The notes: generated by a model not told the origin, from the letters alone. A DNA stretch of 64,000 bases from Clostridiales bacterium (GCA_017428545.1 JAFRQR010000020.1:248001-312000); one strand, 5' to 3'. Positions 18,578 through 27,390 are shown, numbered from the stretch's first letter. A program made the numbers and translations.

Positions 18578-18979
18578 TCAGAAAGTCTCTACTTCCGGTG
18601 CTTTTGTAAAAGAAGAATATGTCGCTGTCGCGTTGCGGATATAGAAAGCTTCGGTGTTTCCGTCGTCTTCGCTGTACATGGCGCGCAGGTGCGGATATGC
18701 ATCGAGCATGGCGGCTCTTGCTTCTCTTCGATTGTCTTCGATCAGTTCGCAGGCGATCCTGAGCCACTCACCGTCCTTAAAGGCGCAGATCTCGGCCTTC
18801 GGATTGATGTGAAGCTGCTTCGAGACCGGCTTGGATTTTCCGGTCTGGATATAGAGTTTTCCTTCGAAGATATTTGCGGTGCCGAACGGGCGGACACGCG
18901 GCTGGTCGCCTTCAACTGTGGCGAGGTAATAAGTTTCTGCATCTTTTAAGAATTTGCATGCTCTTTCAATACTGCTCAT
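18578..18979 (-). CDS. Pyridoxamine 5'-phosphate oxidase-family (FMN split-barrel) protein
   Basis: 133 residues. The pattern YYLATVEGDQPRVRPFG, then IFEGKLYIQTGKSKPVSKQL, then KAEICAFKDGEWLRI is the usual PPOX-type FMN-binding split barrel found across Clostridia. Such proteins bind flavin nucleotides and act as small reductases of mostly unknown substrate. The ribosome site AGGAG precedes the ATG. It is immediately upstream of the GH13 gene; a functional link between them is not obvious. Confidence 0.88.
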   Translation of the reverse strand: MSSIERACKFLKDAETYYLATVEGDQPRVRPFGTANIFEGKLYIQTGKSKPVSKQLHINPKAEICAFKDGEWLRIACELIEDNRREARAAMLDAYPHLRAMYSEDDGNTEAFYIRNATATYSSFTKAPEVETF

Positions 18980-19373
18980 AAATTTGTTCTCCTGTCTTTT
19001 AGTTTCGGATTACATATCCATGTTACCTTTCTCGGGGTGGCAAATCAAGAAAGAACCATGAATTATCGGTCCTTCAGATATTCATTTAAGTTATAGGTGG
19101 TGAAAAGAAAGATGCGGATACAAACAGATCCGTTTTTACTGAGGGTTATTAGAATTATTATCTCACAAATACTTCGCGTGGTGGCTATACCGTTCGTATC
19201 TTTCTTCTTTCCGCGCATGTTTGTTATCATGGAAACGGAAAAAGGAAGGCGTGGGGCCGGCGCAGGTTTCCCGTTACTGAAAGGGCAGAGATGGTGGAAC
19301 GTCTTACCCTTGTTAAAGGTGCCGGGATCCCACCAGGAGCCGCTTGAAAATGGCGGCAGAAAGAGGTGTAACA
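18980..19373 (+). other. 394-bp gap, possible structured leader before the HAD gene
   Basis: No credible gene; frames on both strands lack ribosome sites and homology-like pattern. The last 170 bases before the HAD start are more GC-rich and can pair: GGAAAC with GTTTCC (about 19231-19275), CCTT with AAGG (about 19310-19320) and GGTG with CACC (about 19318-19335). I compared it mentally with T-box, cobalamin, SAM and glycine riboswitch patterns and found no match. Reported as a possible leader only. Confidence 0.25.
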
Positions 19374-20054
19374 ATGTTACAAATCGTGATTTTTGACATG
19401 TTTGAGACGCTGGTGACTCTTTTCACCGGCCGGACGTACTTCGGCGAAGACGCCGCCGCGGATGTGGGGATCGACACCGCGACCTACCGCAAGGCATGGC
19501 ACGAAAACGAGGTCGACCGCTCGACCGGCAAACTCACGATTAAGGAAGGGATCGCCAAGACCCTTAAGTCTTTAGGACTCTATTCTGAAGAGAAAGTTGA
19601 ACTGATCGCTTCTAAAAGGCTCGCTGCGCTGGGAGATACTTTTGACGCGATCCCGGATGACACGATGAAGCTTCTTGAAGAACTCAAAAAGCGCGGCGTC
19701 CGGATCGGTCTGATCACTAACACCTTCTCTGATGAGCGCGATCTTATCCGGGATAGCAAACTCTTCCCCTTCTTTGACGCCGTGCGCATCTCCTACGAAG
19801 AAGGGATCCAGAAACCGGATCCCCGCTTATATCAGTCGATCATGGATGAATTCGGAGTGACCGCAGACCAGTGTCTTTTCGTCGGCGACGGTGGGTCCAG
19901 AGAGCTTTTCGCGGCGAGAGATATCGGCATGAAAGCTATTCAGGCATCCTGGTTCAGAGAACTTGCCTTTGAGCCGCACATCCCCTGCCCGGTATTGCCG
20001 GAATTTCCGCAGGTCAAAAACCAGCTCGACGTGCTGGAGTATCTTGATGATTGA
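19374..20054 (+). CDS. HAD-superfamily hydrolase
   Basis: 226 residues from the ATG at 19374 (AGAGGTG upstream). HAD motif I is FDMFETLVTL: the nucleophile Asp is present, but the residue two places on is Phe instead of the usual Asp, as in dehalogenase-like members where it is Tyr. Motif II is LITNT near residue 110, motif III the Lys in IQKPDP near 140, and motif IV GDGGSREL near 165. Likely a small-molecule phosphatase or dehalogenase-type enzyme in the cytoplasm. The substrate cannot be told. Confidence 0.85.
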   Translation: MLQIVIFDMFETLVTLFTGRTYFGEDAAADVGIDTATYRKAWHENEVDRSTGKLTIKEGIAKTLKSLGLYSEEKVELIASKRLAALGDTFDAIPDDTMKLLEELKKRGVRIGLITNTFSDERDLIRDSKLFPFFDAVRISYEEGIQKPDPRLYQSIMDEFGVTADQCLFVGDGGSRELFAARDIGMKAIQASWFRELAFEPHIPCPVLPEFPQVKNQLDVLEYLDD

Positions 20055-20141
20055 TGATTGATGCTTGGCGATTGATGCCTGATTCCTCTTTGTGCCGCTT
20101 CATGTCCGGGGACCGATGCCGGGAAAAGCGCATCCGCCGGA

Positions 20142-20891
20142 TCAGTTCTCTTTCATATAATCGTCTGCGCTGTAGATCGCAAAATCGAAGATTCTATCAT
20201 TGCCTTCCGCCTGCGCAAGGATATAGAAACCCGGGTCGCCGGTATTCGAATAAACTTCGGAAGGGACCTCATGCTGCCGGCTCGTTCCGTTGTCATCGAG
20301 AACAAGGTAATACTTCGTGGTCGTGTGCTCGTCCCCGTCACTGTCTCTGCGCGTTTCTGTATGCGTCTTCTTGTCGAGGACCTTGATCTGGTAAAGCTTG
20401 ACTGTCTCCTGACCGGGCTCCGGCGGCATATTGCGGTTGATCAGTTTTTTAAACACGACCGAGCCGACGATCAGGACCGGGATGATAATGATCACGGAAA
20501 TGATGCCTCGAAGTTTTATGCTGCGGCCTTTCGATAAAGCCACGATCGAATCTGCAATACTTGTAAAGACAGCGATTGCAACGAATCCGAGGATAAAGAT
20601 CAGAACGACATTCTTAAAGAGCGCGCCTCCGGATTTTCTGGTCGCGTAAAACTTTTTATAGTCCTTGGAAAGATAGTTTTCCGTAAGGATCGTCTTTCCG
20701 GTTTCGGGATCGGTATTGTTTTCTCCCAGTTCCGAATACTCGGTCTCGATCCTGGTCTTTTCTATTTCCAGATCTTTCGAGGAGTCTTTGATCGCGCGGA
20801 TCACGAAGAATCCAGCGATGACCATTGCGGCGATACTCACAACAGCCGTGATGATAGGAACGATGATCCTTATTAGTTTATTGCTACCCAT
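20142..20891 (-). CDS. Three-pass membrane protein, unknown function
   Basis: 249 residues from the ATG at 20891 (GGGAGG five bases upstream). An N-terminal helix (IIVPIITAVVSIAAMVIAGF) is followed by an extracytoplasmic loop of about 65 residues, two more helices (NVVLIFILGFVAIAVFTSI, GIISVIIIIPVLIVGSVVF), and a soluble domain of about 90 residues. That domain contains KLYQIKVLDKKTHTET and YYLVLDDNGTSRQHEVPSE, which looks like a small beta-rich domain. No family was recognised. Confidence 0.65.
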   Translation of the reverse strand: MGSNKLIRIIVPIITAVVSIAAMVIAGFFVIRAIKDSSKDLEIEKTRIETEYSELGENNTDPETGKTILTENYLSKDYKKFYATRKSGGALFKNVVLIFILGFVAIAVFTSIADSIVALSKGRSIKLRGIISVIIIIPVLIVGSVVFKKLINRNMPPEPGQETVKLYQIKVLDKKTHTETRRDSDGDEHTTTKYYLVLDDNGTSRQHEVPSEVYSNTGDPGFYILAQAEGNDRIFDFAIYSADDYMKEN

Positions 20892-21054
20892 GAAAGCCTC
20901 CCGAAATCTCTGTCCTTTGTTTTTGTTGCAGCGCAGATCCAAATGATCCGGCTACGCGTTCATTATACCATTACGGTGCTTTTCGGAAGGTGGTCTCATT
21001 TCAGGATTACGGAAGGTTATTCGGGGCGAGTTACTGAAGTAATTCTTGCATGAA

Positions 21055-21861
21055 TTACGGAAGTGCTTTTCCAAAGAGCTCCGCGGTGTTTTTCCGGAAA
21101 GAAGCCATATCAAGTGGGCAGCCATCTATTTCCGTCGTCAGGATCAGGTTCTTACCGGTAAAGATTCCAATGCGGCGGTACTCGTTGAGCTTGGTCATGT
21201 TTTTACAAACGTACGCGGGATCGTCCATTCGCCCGAGATGCTCGTGATAGATGACCCGTTTGTTTCTCACATCCAGCACCGCAAAGTCAACGTACTTCTT
21301 CTTTCCATTTCCCACCTCGACCGGATAATCGTACTTGTACGGGATCCCCATATCAAAGTAAGTATCCGCGATCATCGCTTCCGACTTCGATCTCACTTTC
21401 TCACCCCGCTTGGTAGAAAACAGTTTTTCTTCCGGAAGGTATGGATTTTCTTCAAACGGTTGTGCCTGCCACAGTTTCGCATAATCCTCACCTTCAACAA
21501 AAAGCGGCGTCACAAGTGCTTTTCGGGCAGGAATCAGTTTTGCAAAAACTTCTTCCGGCGATGTAGACGGATAGGAGCGAAGATAGTTTTCTATCGCCTT
21601 CTTCTCTTTTCTAATTGACTTCAACAAGTTGGAAAGGTACTGTTTCTGAGCCAGCGAGCGGACCAGATCGATCTTATCTTCACCTAAATACAGACCATTC
21701 TTGGCAGTTTGTCCGAAGACATGATAATACCTGGACTTTCCCCTCTTCTCATCAATCCGCAGGCGGCCTTCCGGCAATTGTCGAAGTTTCTGCAGCGATT
21801 CCTTTTCCGCAGCCTCCAGGGTCTCCATGCGCCTGCTCATTCCTATTCTGAATGCCCTCAT
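21055..21861 (-). CDS. PD-(D/E)XK nuclease-like protein
   Basis: 268 residues starting MRAFRIGMSRRM with AGGAGG upstream. The N-terminal half is basic and helical (RSLAQKQYLSNLLKSIRKEK). The C-terminal half has a nuclease-like order: RSKSEAMIADTYFDMGIPY, a Glu-bearing helix; then KYVDFAVLD; then YHEHLGRMDDPAY. This fits the E...D-X(n)-E-X-H layout of restriction-endonuclease-like folds, although Y-H-E-H replaces the more usual ExK. Related proteins of unknown function occur in many Clostridia. The palindromic repeat array begins 30 bp upstream of its start, an unusual neighbour. Catalytic activity is inferred. Confidence 0.6.
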   Translation of the reverse strand: MRAFRIGMSRRMETLEAAEKESLQKLRQLPEGRLRIDEKRGKSRYYHVFGQTAKNGLYLGEDKIDLVRSLAQKQYLSNLLKSIRKEKKAIENYLRSYPSTSPEEVFAKLIPARKALVTPLFVEGEDYAKLWQAQPFEENPYLPEEKLFSTKRGEKVRSKSEAMIADTYFDMGIPYKYDYPVEVGNGKKKYVDFAVLDVRNKRVIYHEHLGRMDDPAYVCKNMTKLNEYRRIGIFTGKNLILTTEIDGCPLDMASFRKNTAELFGKALP

Positions 21862-21890
21862 AAGTTCCTCCTATCTTGTGGGTCGGTGTG

Positions 21891-22196
21891 TTGGGACTAA
21901 ATATGGGTTTCTGATTATTTAGTCCCACATGTTTTCATGTGCTGTGGGACTATTCACTAAGTTTTCACTTATTTAGTCCCACATGTTTTCATGTGCTGTG
22001 GGACTATCTGCTCGTTTTTTCTTGTTTAGTCCCACTTTTGTTTTTGTCTGGTGGGACTATTCTCTAGGTTTTCACTGATTTAGTCCCACCCGCTCTGAGT
22101 TTTGGTGGGACTATTTGATTGCATTTTCCTCATTTAGTCCCACGGCTGGTTCTTTTTGATAAGACCATTCGAGAAAATGAAGCAGTTTAGTCCCAC
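21891..22196. repeat. Palindromic repeat array, family A, copy 1
   Basis: Arms TTTAGTCCCAC and GTGGGACTA alternate across 306 bp. Each TAGTCCCAC is followed by exactly 15 variable, T-rich bases and then GTGGGACTA. Each GTGGGACTA is followed by about 20 bases with a TTTTC core before the next TTTAGTCCCAC. There are five TAGTCCCAC arms; the last right-hand arm is degenerate (ATAAGACCA) and the first left-hand arm reads TTGGGACTA. The period is 53-54 bp. The array ends at a copy of the AAAAGCAC word (22201-22208). A second array with the same arms lies at 30.9 kb. Confidence 0.9.
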
Positions 22197-22444
22197 TCAA
22201 GTGCTTTTCGATAGGTAGCTTCTTCATTGAAAACTGTTTCTAATCGCCATTCAATCACTTTTTCACGACAAAACCCGACAAAACTACGAGCATTGTCGAT
22301 TTCTCCTCTGAATCGGACATTTCCAAGCCGATAGTTTTTTCCCGCGCAAAAAGCACTTTTCCCTGCAGCGGCCAATTCCCCGAAGGTCTGCTATAATGTG
22401 ATCATAGACGCCCGGCGCACCCGGGCACCACGAGGAGATGCATC

Positions 22445-23125
22445 ATGAAAACGATCCTTTGCTACGGCGATTCCAATACCTACGGCTATGACCCGAAAAC
22501 GGGCCTTCGCTACCCGAGGGAGATCCGCTGGCCCGGCCATCTCCAGGCGGTTCTCGACGATTCCTGCCCGAAAAGCACTACCGCCGGTCATTCCTTCGTG
22601 GTCATCGAGGAGGGCTGTAACGGCAGAACAACAGTGGCCGACGATCCGATCGAAGGCTGGAAGAACGGTCTGGACTACTTAAAGCCCTGCTTAAATTCCC
22701 ACAAGCCCGTAGATATCGTGATCCTGATGCTCGGCACGAACGACCTCAAAGAAGTCTTCCATCAGACCGCAAAAGAGATCGCCGAAAACGCAGGTATCCT
22801 CGTCGACACGATCCAGGCTTTCACCAAAGAAAAGCAGGGATTCATCCCGAAGATCATTCTGGTCTCCCCGCCGCTGATCGGCGAAGGCATGCCGGATTCC
22901 GTCTTTTCCGTCTCTTTTGCCCCGCGCTCGATCGAAGAGTCGAAGTTCTTTTCTGAAAACTACAAGATCGTCGCCGAGAAGAAAAACTGCATCTTCTTTG
23001 ACGCCGCCAAATACATCACCCCTTCGAAAGAAGACTCGCTGCACCTGACCGAAGACGGCCACCGCACCCTCGCGGAAGAGCTCGCCAAAGTCGTGCTGCA
23101 AGAAAGTATTGAGGAAACAAAATGA
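22445..23125 (+). CDS. SGNH/GDSL-family esterase
   Basis: 226 residues. Block I GDSNTYGYDP places the catalytic Ser at about residue 10. The oxyanion Gly/Asn are in EEGCNGRTT and in LGTND near 98. The catalytic Asp-His pair is in DSLHLTEDGH near 200. It resembles the bacterial arylesterase / lysophospholipase-type SGNH hydrolases and has no signal peptide. The ribosome site is GAGGAG. It overlaps the next gene by ATGA, so both are translated from one message. Confidence 0.9.
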   Translation: MKTILCYGDSNTYGYDPKTGLRYPREIRWPGHLQAVLDDSCPKSTTAGHSFVVIEEGCNGRTTVADDPIEGWKNGLDYLKPCLNSHKPVDIVILMLGTNDLKEVFHQTAKEIAENAGILVDTIQAFTKEKQGFIPKIILVSPPLIGEGMPDSVFSVSFAPRSIEESKFFSENYKIVAEKKNCIFFDAAKYITPSKEDSLHLTEDGHRTLAEELAKVVLQESIEETK

Positions 23126-24501
23126 GCGAAGAAAAAACAAATCCGGAAATGAACGGCGAAATAAACGAAGAAATGAGAAACGAAACCGCAGAGAATACCG
23201 CGGAAAAAGCACTTGAAACCGCAGCATCCGCGGAAGCGCCGGAAACTGCAGCGGCAGCGGCTGAAGCTGCAGCGGAAGCGCCGATAAAAAAGAAAAAGAA
23301 ACTCACGAAGAAGCGTCTGGCGCTCCGCATCGTCCTGATCGTGCTCGCGGTCATCCTCGCGGTCGTCGGGTCCTACGTGATCTATGTCTTTACCAGTTAT
23401 CACCGCCTCCCCGACAACCTCGAGCTCACGCCTGAGCCGGATCCGCTTATGTATGACACCATGAACCGCCTGCCTCCGGAGCGTATCAACGTAGAACCCG
23501 GCCAGAAGACCTATACCATCATGACCTATAACATCGGATTCGGCGCCTATACATCCGATTACAGTTTCTTCATGGACGGCGGCAAATATTCCTGGGCAAG
23601 ATCCAAAGACGGCCTGAACCAGAACCTTGTCGACATGTCCTCCGCGATCAGAAGCTACGATCCCGATTTTCTGCTCCTGCAGGAAGTCGACGAAGACGGC
23701 ACGCGAACATACCACGTCAACGAAGTGAATTACATGTGCGCTCTTCTTGACTACTTTCAGCACGTTTACGCGCAGAACTTCGACTCGCCGTTTCTGTTCT
23801 GGCCGCTCTGGCAGCCCCACGGCGCCAACAAGTCCGGTCTTCTGACGCTCTCGTCTGCTTATATTTCGAGTGCGTTGAGAAGAAGCCTTCCGGTCTCAAA
23901 CTCCGTCACCAAGATCGTCGATCTTGACCGGTGCTACTCGATCACCCGTATTCCGCTGGGCGATCCTACGCCATTACCCCTCGATCCCGCCGAGAAGACC
24001 GCCGATCCGGCTTCAGATCCCTCTGATCCCGATGCAAAAGAACTTGTCCTCATCAACGTCCATCTTTCGGCCTACTCCACCGGTTCCGTCAGAGAGAAGC
24101 AGCTCGAAATGCTCTACGGAGATCTTCAGAAGGAATACGACAAAGGCAACTACGTCATCTGTGGCGGCGACTTTAATCACAATCTCCGTGGCGGAGACGA
24201 TGACAAAGCACCGACCTGGGCGCAGCCTTTCCCGATGGAAACTCTTCCGGACGGATTTCATTTCGGTTTTCTAAAAGATGAAAACGGCAAGTCAGATCCG
24301 GAAGTAAACATCGAGCACAATTCCTGCCGTGACGCCAATGAGCCTTATAACCCTGACACCACATTCACGGTCCTGGCCGACGGCTTTCTCGTCTCCGATA
24401 ATATCGAAGTGACCTACTATGAGTCTGTCGACACACAGTATACCTATTCCGACCACGATCCGGTGCTCATGGAATTCCGTCTTCTCGAAGAAGACGCCTG
24501 A
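23122..24501 (+). CDS. Membrane-anchored endonuclease/exonuclease/phosphatase-family protein
   Basis: 459 residues. Residues 1-60 are a low-complexity Ala/Glu stretch, then a Lys patch (KKKKKLTKKR) and a transmembrane helix (IVLIVLAVILAVVGSYVIYVF) near 70-92. The rest is an extracytoplasmic EEP fold: TYNIGFGAY near 134, LLQEVDEDG near 188, INVHLSAYS near 313, GGDFNH near 350 and YSDHDPVLMEF at the end. These carry the expected metal and catalytic Asn, Glu, Asp and His. It may cleave phosphodiesters or remove phosphate at the cell surface; the substrate is unknown. It overlaps the SGNH gene by 4 bp. Confidence 0.85.
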   Translation: MSEEKTNPEMNGEINEEMRNETAENTAEKALETAASAEAPETAAAAAEAAAEAPIKKKKKLTKKRLALRIVLIVLAVILAVVGSYVIYVFTSYHRLPDNLELTPEPDPLMYDTMNRLPPERINVEPGQKTYTIMTYNIGFGAYTSDYSFFMDGGKYSWARSKDGLNQNLVDMSSAIRSYDPDFLLLQEVDEDGTRTYHVNEVNYMCALLDYFQHVYAQNFDSPFLFWPLWQPHGANKSGLLTLSSAYISSALRRSLPVSNSVTKIVDLDRCYSITRIPLGDPTPLPLDPAEKTADPASDPSDPDAKELVLINVHLSAYSTGSVREKQLEMLYGDLQKEYDKGNYVICGGDFNHNLRGGDDDKAPTWAQPFPMETLPDGFHFGFLKDENGKSDPEVNIEHNSCRDANEPYNPDTTFTVLADGFLVSDNIEVTYYESVDTQYTYSDHDPVLMEFRLLEEDA

Positions 24502-24547
24502 TCCCCGCGCCGCCCGTTCCGGGAATTACCAAAAAAGGCAGCAAAAA

Positions 24548-24577
24548 AGAGAAGCCAAGCCGGCTTCTCTTTTTCTT
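24548..24577 (+). terminator. Terminator of the SGNH-EEP operon (bidirectional)
   Basis: AGAGAAGCC pairs with GGCTTCTCT around a 5-nt loop, A-rich on the left and T-rich on the right. It serves the + strand pair and may also serve alkD converging from the right. Confidence 0.88.
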
Positions 24578-24632
24578 ATTATCAGTATCTCTTCGGCACT
24601 ATCGCGGCGCGGGAAAACCGAAATGCCGGTTC

Positions 24633-25328
24633 TCACTTCGCCTTTACTTTTAGTGTTTTCAGATACGCCTTCTGTTCGTCCGTGATGCGGTAGCTTTCGA
24701 CCGCTTTCTGGATCGCTTTGTTGTGTGCCCACGGTGCCAGGCGTTTCTCTTCGATATAAGGTAAAACAGCCTCATACTGCTTGGCGAGCGCAGTCGCGAA
24801 ATACCACGCGATCATCATGTTCACGTAGTATTCATCGGAGCGGATCTTACTCACCATTTCAGGATATTTCGGATCGAAATCCTCATCCAGAAAATGCTCC
24901 ATCAGCATCCCGATCCCGAAGCGGATCGTGTATGTTCCCTTAGAGCGAAGCCATTTCTTAATATGTACAAGCAGATCCTTTCGATTCTTCTTAAAGATCT
25001 TCGGCGACATCTGATCGCAGGTCGCCCAGTTATCGACATAAGGAAGGAACGTCTCAACTTCGGCGATGCACGTGTCATAGTCTTTCATCGAAGAAAGGAT
25101 GAACGCATGAAGCTGGTCCTCGTCAAAATACTTGTGCGGAAGATCCGAAAGAAACTCCGAGACCGAAGGATCCTTGACCAGTGCTTTTGCATAGGAACGA
25201 AGAGCCGGAGTACGCACCCCGATCGCCGAACCTGCCTCGCGCGTCGGGATCAGTTTCATCTGGAAATCCCGATACTCCACATCCTGATTTTTGAAAAGTT
25301 CTTTTCGTATATCATCAATAATACTCAT
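24633..25328 (-). CDS. DNA alkylation repair protein (AlkD-like glycosylase)
   Basis: 231 residues, all helical with HEAT-like repeats. Recognisable AlkD patterns are VRTPALRSYAK near 40, the segment VDNWATCDQMSPK near 98-110 and SKGTYTIRFGIGMLMEHF near 132. APWAHNKAIQKAVESYRIT lies near the end. AlkD excises cationic alkylated bases without flipping them. The ribosome site is AAGGAG. The gene is monocistronic, converging on the EEP gene. Confidence 0.9.
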   Translation of the reverse strand: MSIIDDIRKELFKNQDVEYRDFQMKLIPTREAGSAIGVRTPALRSYAKALVKDPSVSEFLSDLPHKYFDEDQLHAFILSSMKDYDTCIAEVETFLPYVDNWATCDQMSPKIFKKNRKDLLVHIKKWLRSKGTYTIRFGIGMLMEHFLDEDFDPKYPEMVSKIRSDEYYVNMMIAWYFATALAKQYEAVLPYIEEKRLAPWAHNKAIQKAVESYRITDEQKAYLKTLKVKAK

Positions 25329-25370
25329 CTAACGCTCCTTCGGAACAACCCGGTATCGCTCCTTCGAAAT

Positions 25371-25410
25371 AAAAACAGGCAGGCACTTCTTCGCGAAAAG
25401 CACCTGCCGT
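25371..25410 (-). terminator. Terminator carrying a copy of the AAAAGCAC word
   Basis: GGCAGG pairs with CCTGCC, and the loop side holds CGCGAAAAGCACC. T-rich on the minus strand, so it ends the 25422 gene. The word is part of the hairpin. Confidence 0.65.
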
Positions 25411-25421
25411 TGTTTCATTTA

Positions 25422-26048
25422 TCAATTCCAATATAGGTCCTTCGTGCCGAGCTCCATCACGAGCGCGTAGGCCGGAACGTACTTCGGATCGATCTCTTCT
25501 TCGACTTCGCGAGGGACGAGCTCATTGCTGTCGGCGATCCCCGGCGCGGTCTTCGTGCCGTTCGCACCATCCCTCCAGGTCATGACACTGTTGTATTTGT
25601 CGGCGGTTCCCGTATCAAAGACTCCTGCGTTTTCGAGCATGCGGATCTTGCCGGCACCAATCGCGACGATGCGGAAACCTCTGTTCTCATAAAGATCGGC
25701 GATGACCTGAGCCTGCTCTTCCGTCAGGAAATATTCATCGTTCGGATCGTAAAGGATGAGGATATGGCCGACGTGATTCTTCGGGGAATCCTCGCTCTCG
25801 ATCGTGTAGTCTTCGAAATTGAAGATCCTTCTGAACTTGGCTTCTACCGGAAGGCCCATCTCACTTCCGTAGTACATGATGTCATAATTTCTTTCGTTGA
25901 CTTTGTCCACGTAGCCGTTAAAGTAATTCCAGGCTCTCGTGCGACTGTCTCCCGGCGAACCCATCACCTTAAAAAGAATCAGCATACCGATCAGAAGGGC
26001 GGCAGCGGCGCCGAGGATTGCATACAAAGTCCGTCTGTTTCTAAACAT
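25422..26048 (-). CDS. Membrane-anchored protein, unknown function
   Basis: 208 residues from the ATG at 26048, which has AGAGGTG upstream; the longer open frame overlaps the previous gene without a ribosome site. A single N-terminal helix (LYAILGAAAALLIGMLILF) anchors a soluble domain (YFNGYVDKVNERNYDIMYYG, then HVGHILILYDPND, then FLTEEQAQVIADLYENRGFR). The last part resembles a Rossmann-like strand-helix element. It follows the lipoprotein gene by 19 bp on the same strand and is probably co-transcribed. No family was recognised. Confidence 0.65.
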   Translation of the reverse strand: MFRNRRTLYAILGAAAALLIGMLILFKVMGSPGDSRTRAWNYFNGYVDKVNERNYDIMYYGSEMGLPVEAKFRRIFNFEDYTIESEDSPKNHVGHILILYDPNDEYFLTEEQAQVIADLYENRGFRIVAIGAGKIRMLENAGVFDTGTADKYNSVMTWRDGANGTKTAPGIADSNELVPREVEEEIDPKYVPAYALVMELGTKDLYWN

Positions 26049-26067
26049 AAAGCACCTCTTTAGAATC

Positions 26068-27153
26068 TCATCCCTCCGGGATCTCATCGCTGCTGCGATA
26101 GATCTCCGGGAGGTGGAGCACTGATTGCTGGTCGAATCCCGAGGCACTGATAAGCTGCAGGTTCAGGTCGTCGCTGATCTTAATCGTCGACGGATCAGCA
26201 ATCTTGAACTCCTCGTAGATCTTTCCCATTGTTTTGCTTTCAGCAAACTCATGTGGCGGCCAGGAATCCTTATAGACCCCTTGGTATCCCACGTACTCGT
26301 AATAACGGGAGTTAAACAGGAAAAGTACCTGATTTCCGTTAAGCTGCAGGGACAGATCATTTACCGCGTGCACGAAAGTGATGAATAGCGGATCATCACC
26401 CGTACGGAACATGTCCGGGACAAATCCCCATCGGTCGTCGATGTGATAAGTAAAATGGCCTTTTCCCTCTTTCTCATCCAGAGCATACACATCCTCCGGA
26501 AGAGTCTTCAAATCATAGACCTCATGCGGCTCGATCTCGATATTCTCTTTGAGCATGTTCCTCGGATGACGCATAAAGAGCGTATCTGAGTTTTCTTCGT
26601 ACCAGTCCAGGTCTTCTTTGTATTGTTCTGCCGGCTGAACGAAATTCAGATCCATAAAACTTTCGAAGAATTCGAGCGCATCGGAATCCTCGTCAAAAGT
26701 GATCAGCGTGGCATAGCACACTTCTAATTGCGTTTCCGAAGGATTGATCGGGCTGTCTTCGGATACCTCTTCATCATCGTGATCCATACGGATCACAACG
26801 TTATTAAAATACGAGACCATGTGGTTCACGGATTCCCGAAGTCTCGAGCTTCCCACTACATTTTTCAGATTCCTCATCGGATCGACTCTTTTGAAAACGT
26901 TCGTCATCACCATTTTCTGGTATCCGAGACTACTTGGTTCCAAGAACTCATCCGTTTCAAGATAGAATCCTTTCTTCCAGCCTTCTTCCGGAAAGTTGAA
27001 TTCGGTTGTCTCTTCGGCGTTCAGATCCTTTTTCAGAAAACTGATAAAATCGTCATTTGACGGAAAGGAACCTTTCTTTTTCCCGCAGCCGGTAAGCGGC
27101 AGCAACATCGATGCAGCCAGGCATCCTGAAATAACTTTCTTTGTCCCCTTCAT
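26068..27153 (-). CDS. Lipoprotein, unknown function
   Basis: 361 residues with a lipoprotein signal: basic start (MKGTKK), hydrophobic core, lipobox LTGC with Cys at residue 23. The mature part is acidic, with no recognised domain; segments include NHMVSYFNNVVIRMDHDD and LFNSRYYEYVGYQGVYKD. Length and acidity suggest a surface-exposed solute- or partner-binding protein, but this is only a guess. It leads a two-gene unit with the 25422 gene. Confidence 0.75.
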   Translation of the reverse strand: MKGTKKVISGCLAASMLLPLTGCGKKKGSFPSNDDFISFLKKDLNAEETTEFNFPEEGWKKGFYLETDEFLEPSSLGYQKMVMTNVFKRVDPMRNLKNVVGSSRLRESVNHMVSYFNNVVIRMDHDDEEVSEDSPINPSETQLEVCYATLITFDEDSDALEFFESFMDLNFVQPAEQYKEDLDWYEENSDTLFMRHPRNMLKENIEIEPHEVYDLKTLPEDVYALDEKEGKGHFTYHIDDRWGFVPDMFRTGDDPLFITFVHAVNDLSLQLNGNQVLFLFNSRYYEYVGYQGVYKDSWPPHEFAESKTMGKIYEEFKIADPSTIKISDDLNLQLISASGFDQQSVLHLPEIYRSSDEIPEG

Positions 27154-27328
27154 GGTCGTCCCCCTTTTTATGCTTCAAAAGCACTTGTCCCTTGTCGTTT
27201 CATCTGCGGGCAGGCTTGGTTCACGCCCCCGCAATTCTCAAAAATCTGTTATCAGTATACCATTATCGGAAACGCGGGCAAAGGCTTCGAATCTGCGAAT
27301 AAACGGGGACTATTTCCTCGGGAAAAGC

Positions 27329-27359
27329 AAAACCCCGAATCTTTCGGATCCGGGGTTTT
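27329..27359 (-). terminator. tRNA-Val terminator
   Basis: ACCCCG pairs with CGGGGT with further pairing inside, followed on the minus strand by TTTTGCTTTT. It lies 32 bp beyond the CCA end of the tRNA. Confidence 0.8.
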
Positions 27360-27390
27360 CATCTGACGGGTGACAGGTCCGTCTTAACAA

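Noticed and set aside
18598-18605. Word copies as parts of transcription terminators only
   Set aside because: Only the 25371-25410 hairpin contains it; most copies are inside genes or upstream of starts without nearby T-runs.
19230-19370. T-box or cobalamin riboswitch
   Set aside because: A weak TGGTGGAACG resemblance to the T-box motif is present, but no specifier stem, antiterminator or conserved cobalamin core could be placed.
21891-22196. CRISPR array
   Set aside because: Arms are palindromic, the constant-length gaps are only 15 nt, the 38-39 nt parts vary in sequence, and no cas gene lies in the window.
23205-23212. AAAAGCAC word explained by codon bias (K-A-L or K-S-T peptides)
   Set aside because: The word occurs in at least two reading frames, in both orientations and in intergenic DNA, so protein-level or codon-level bias does not explain it.
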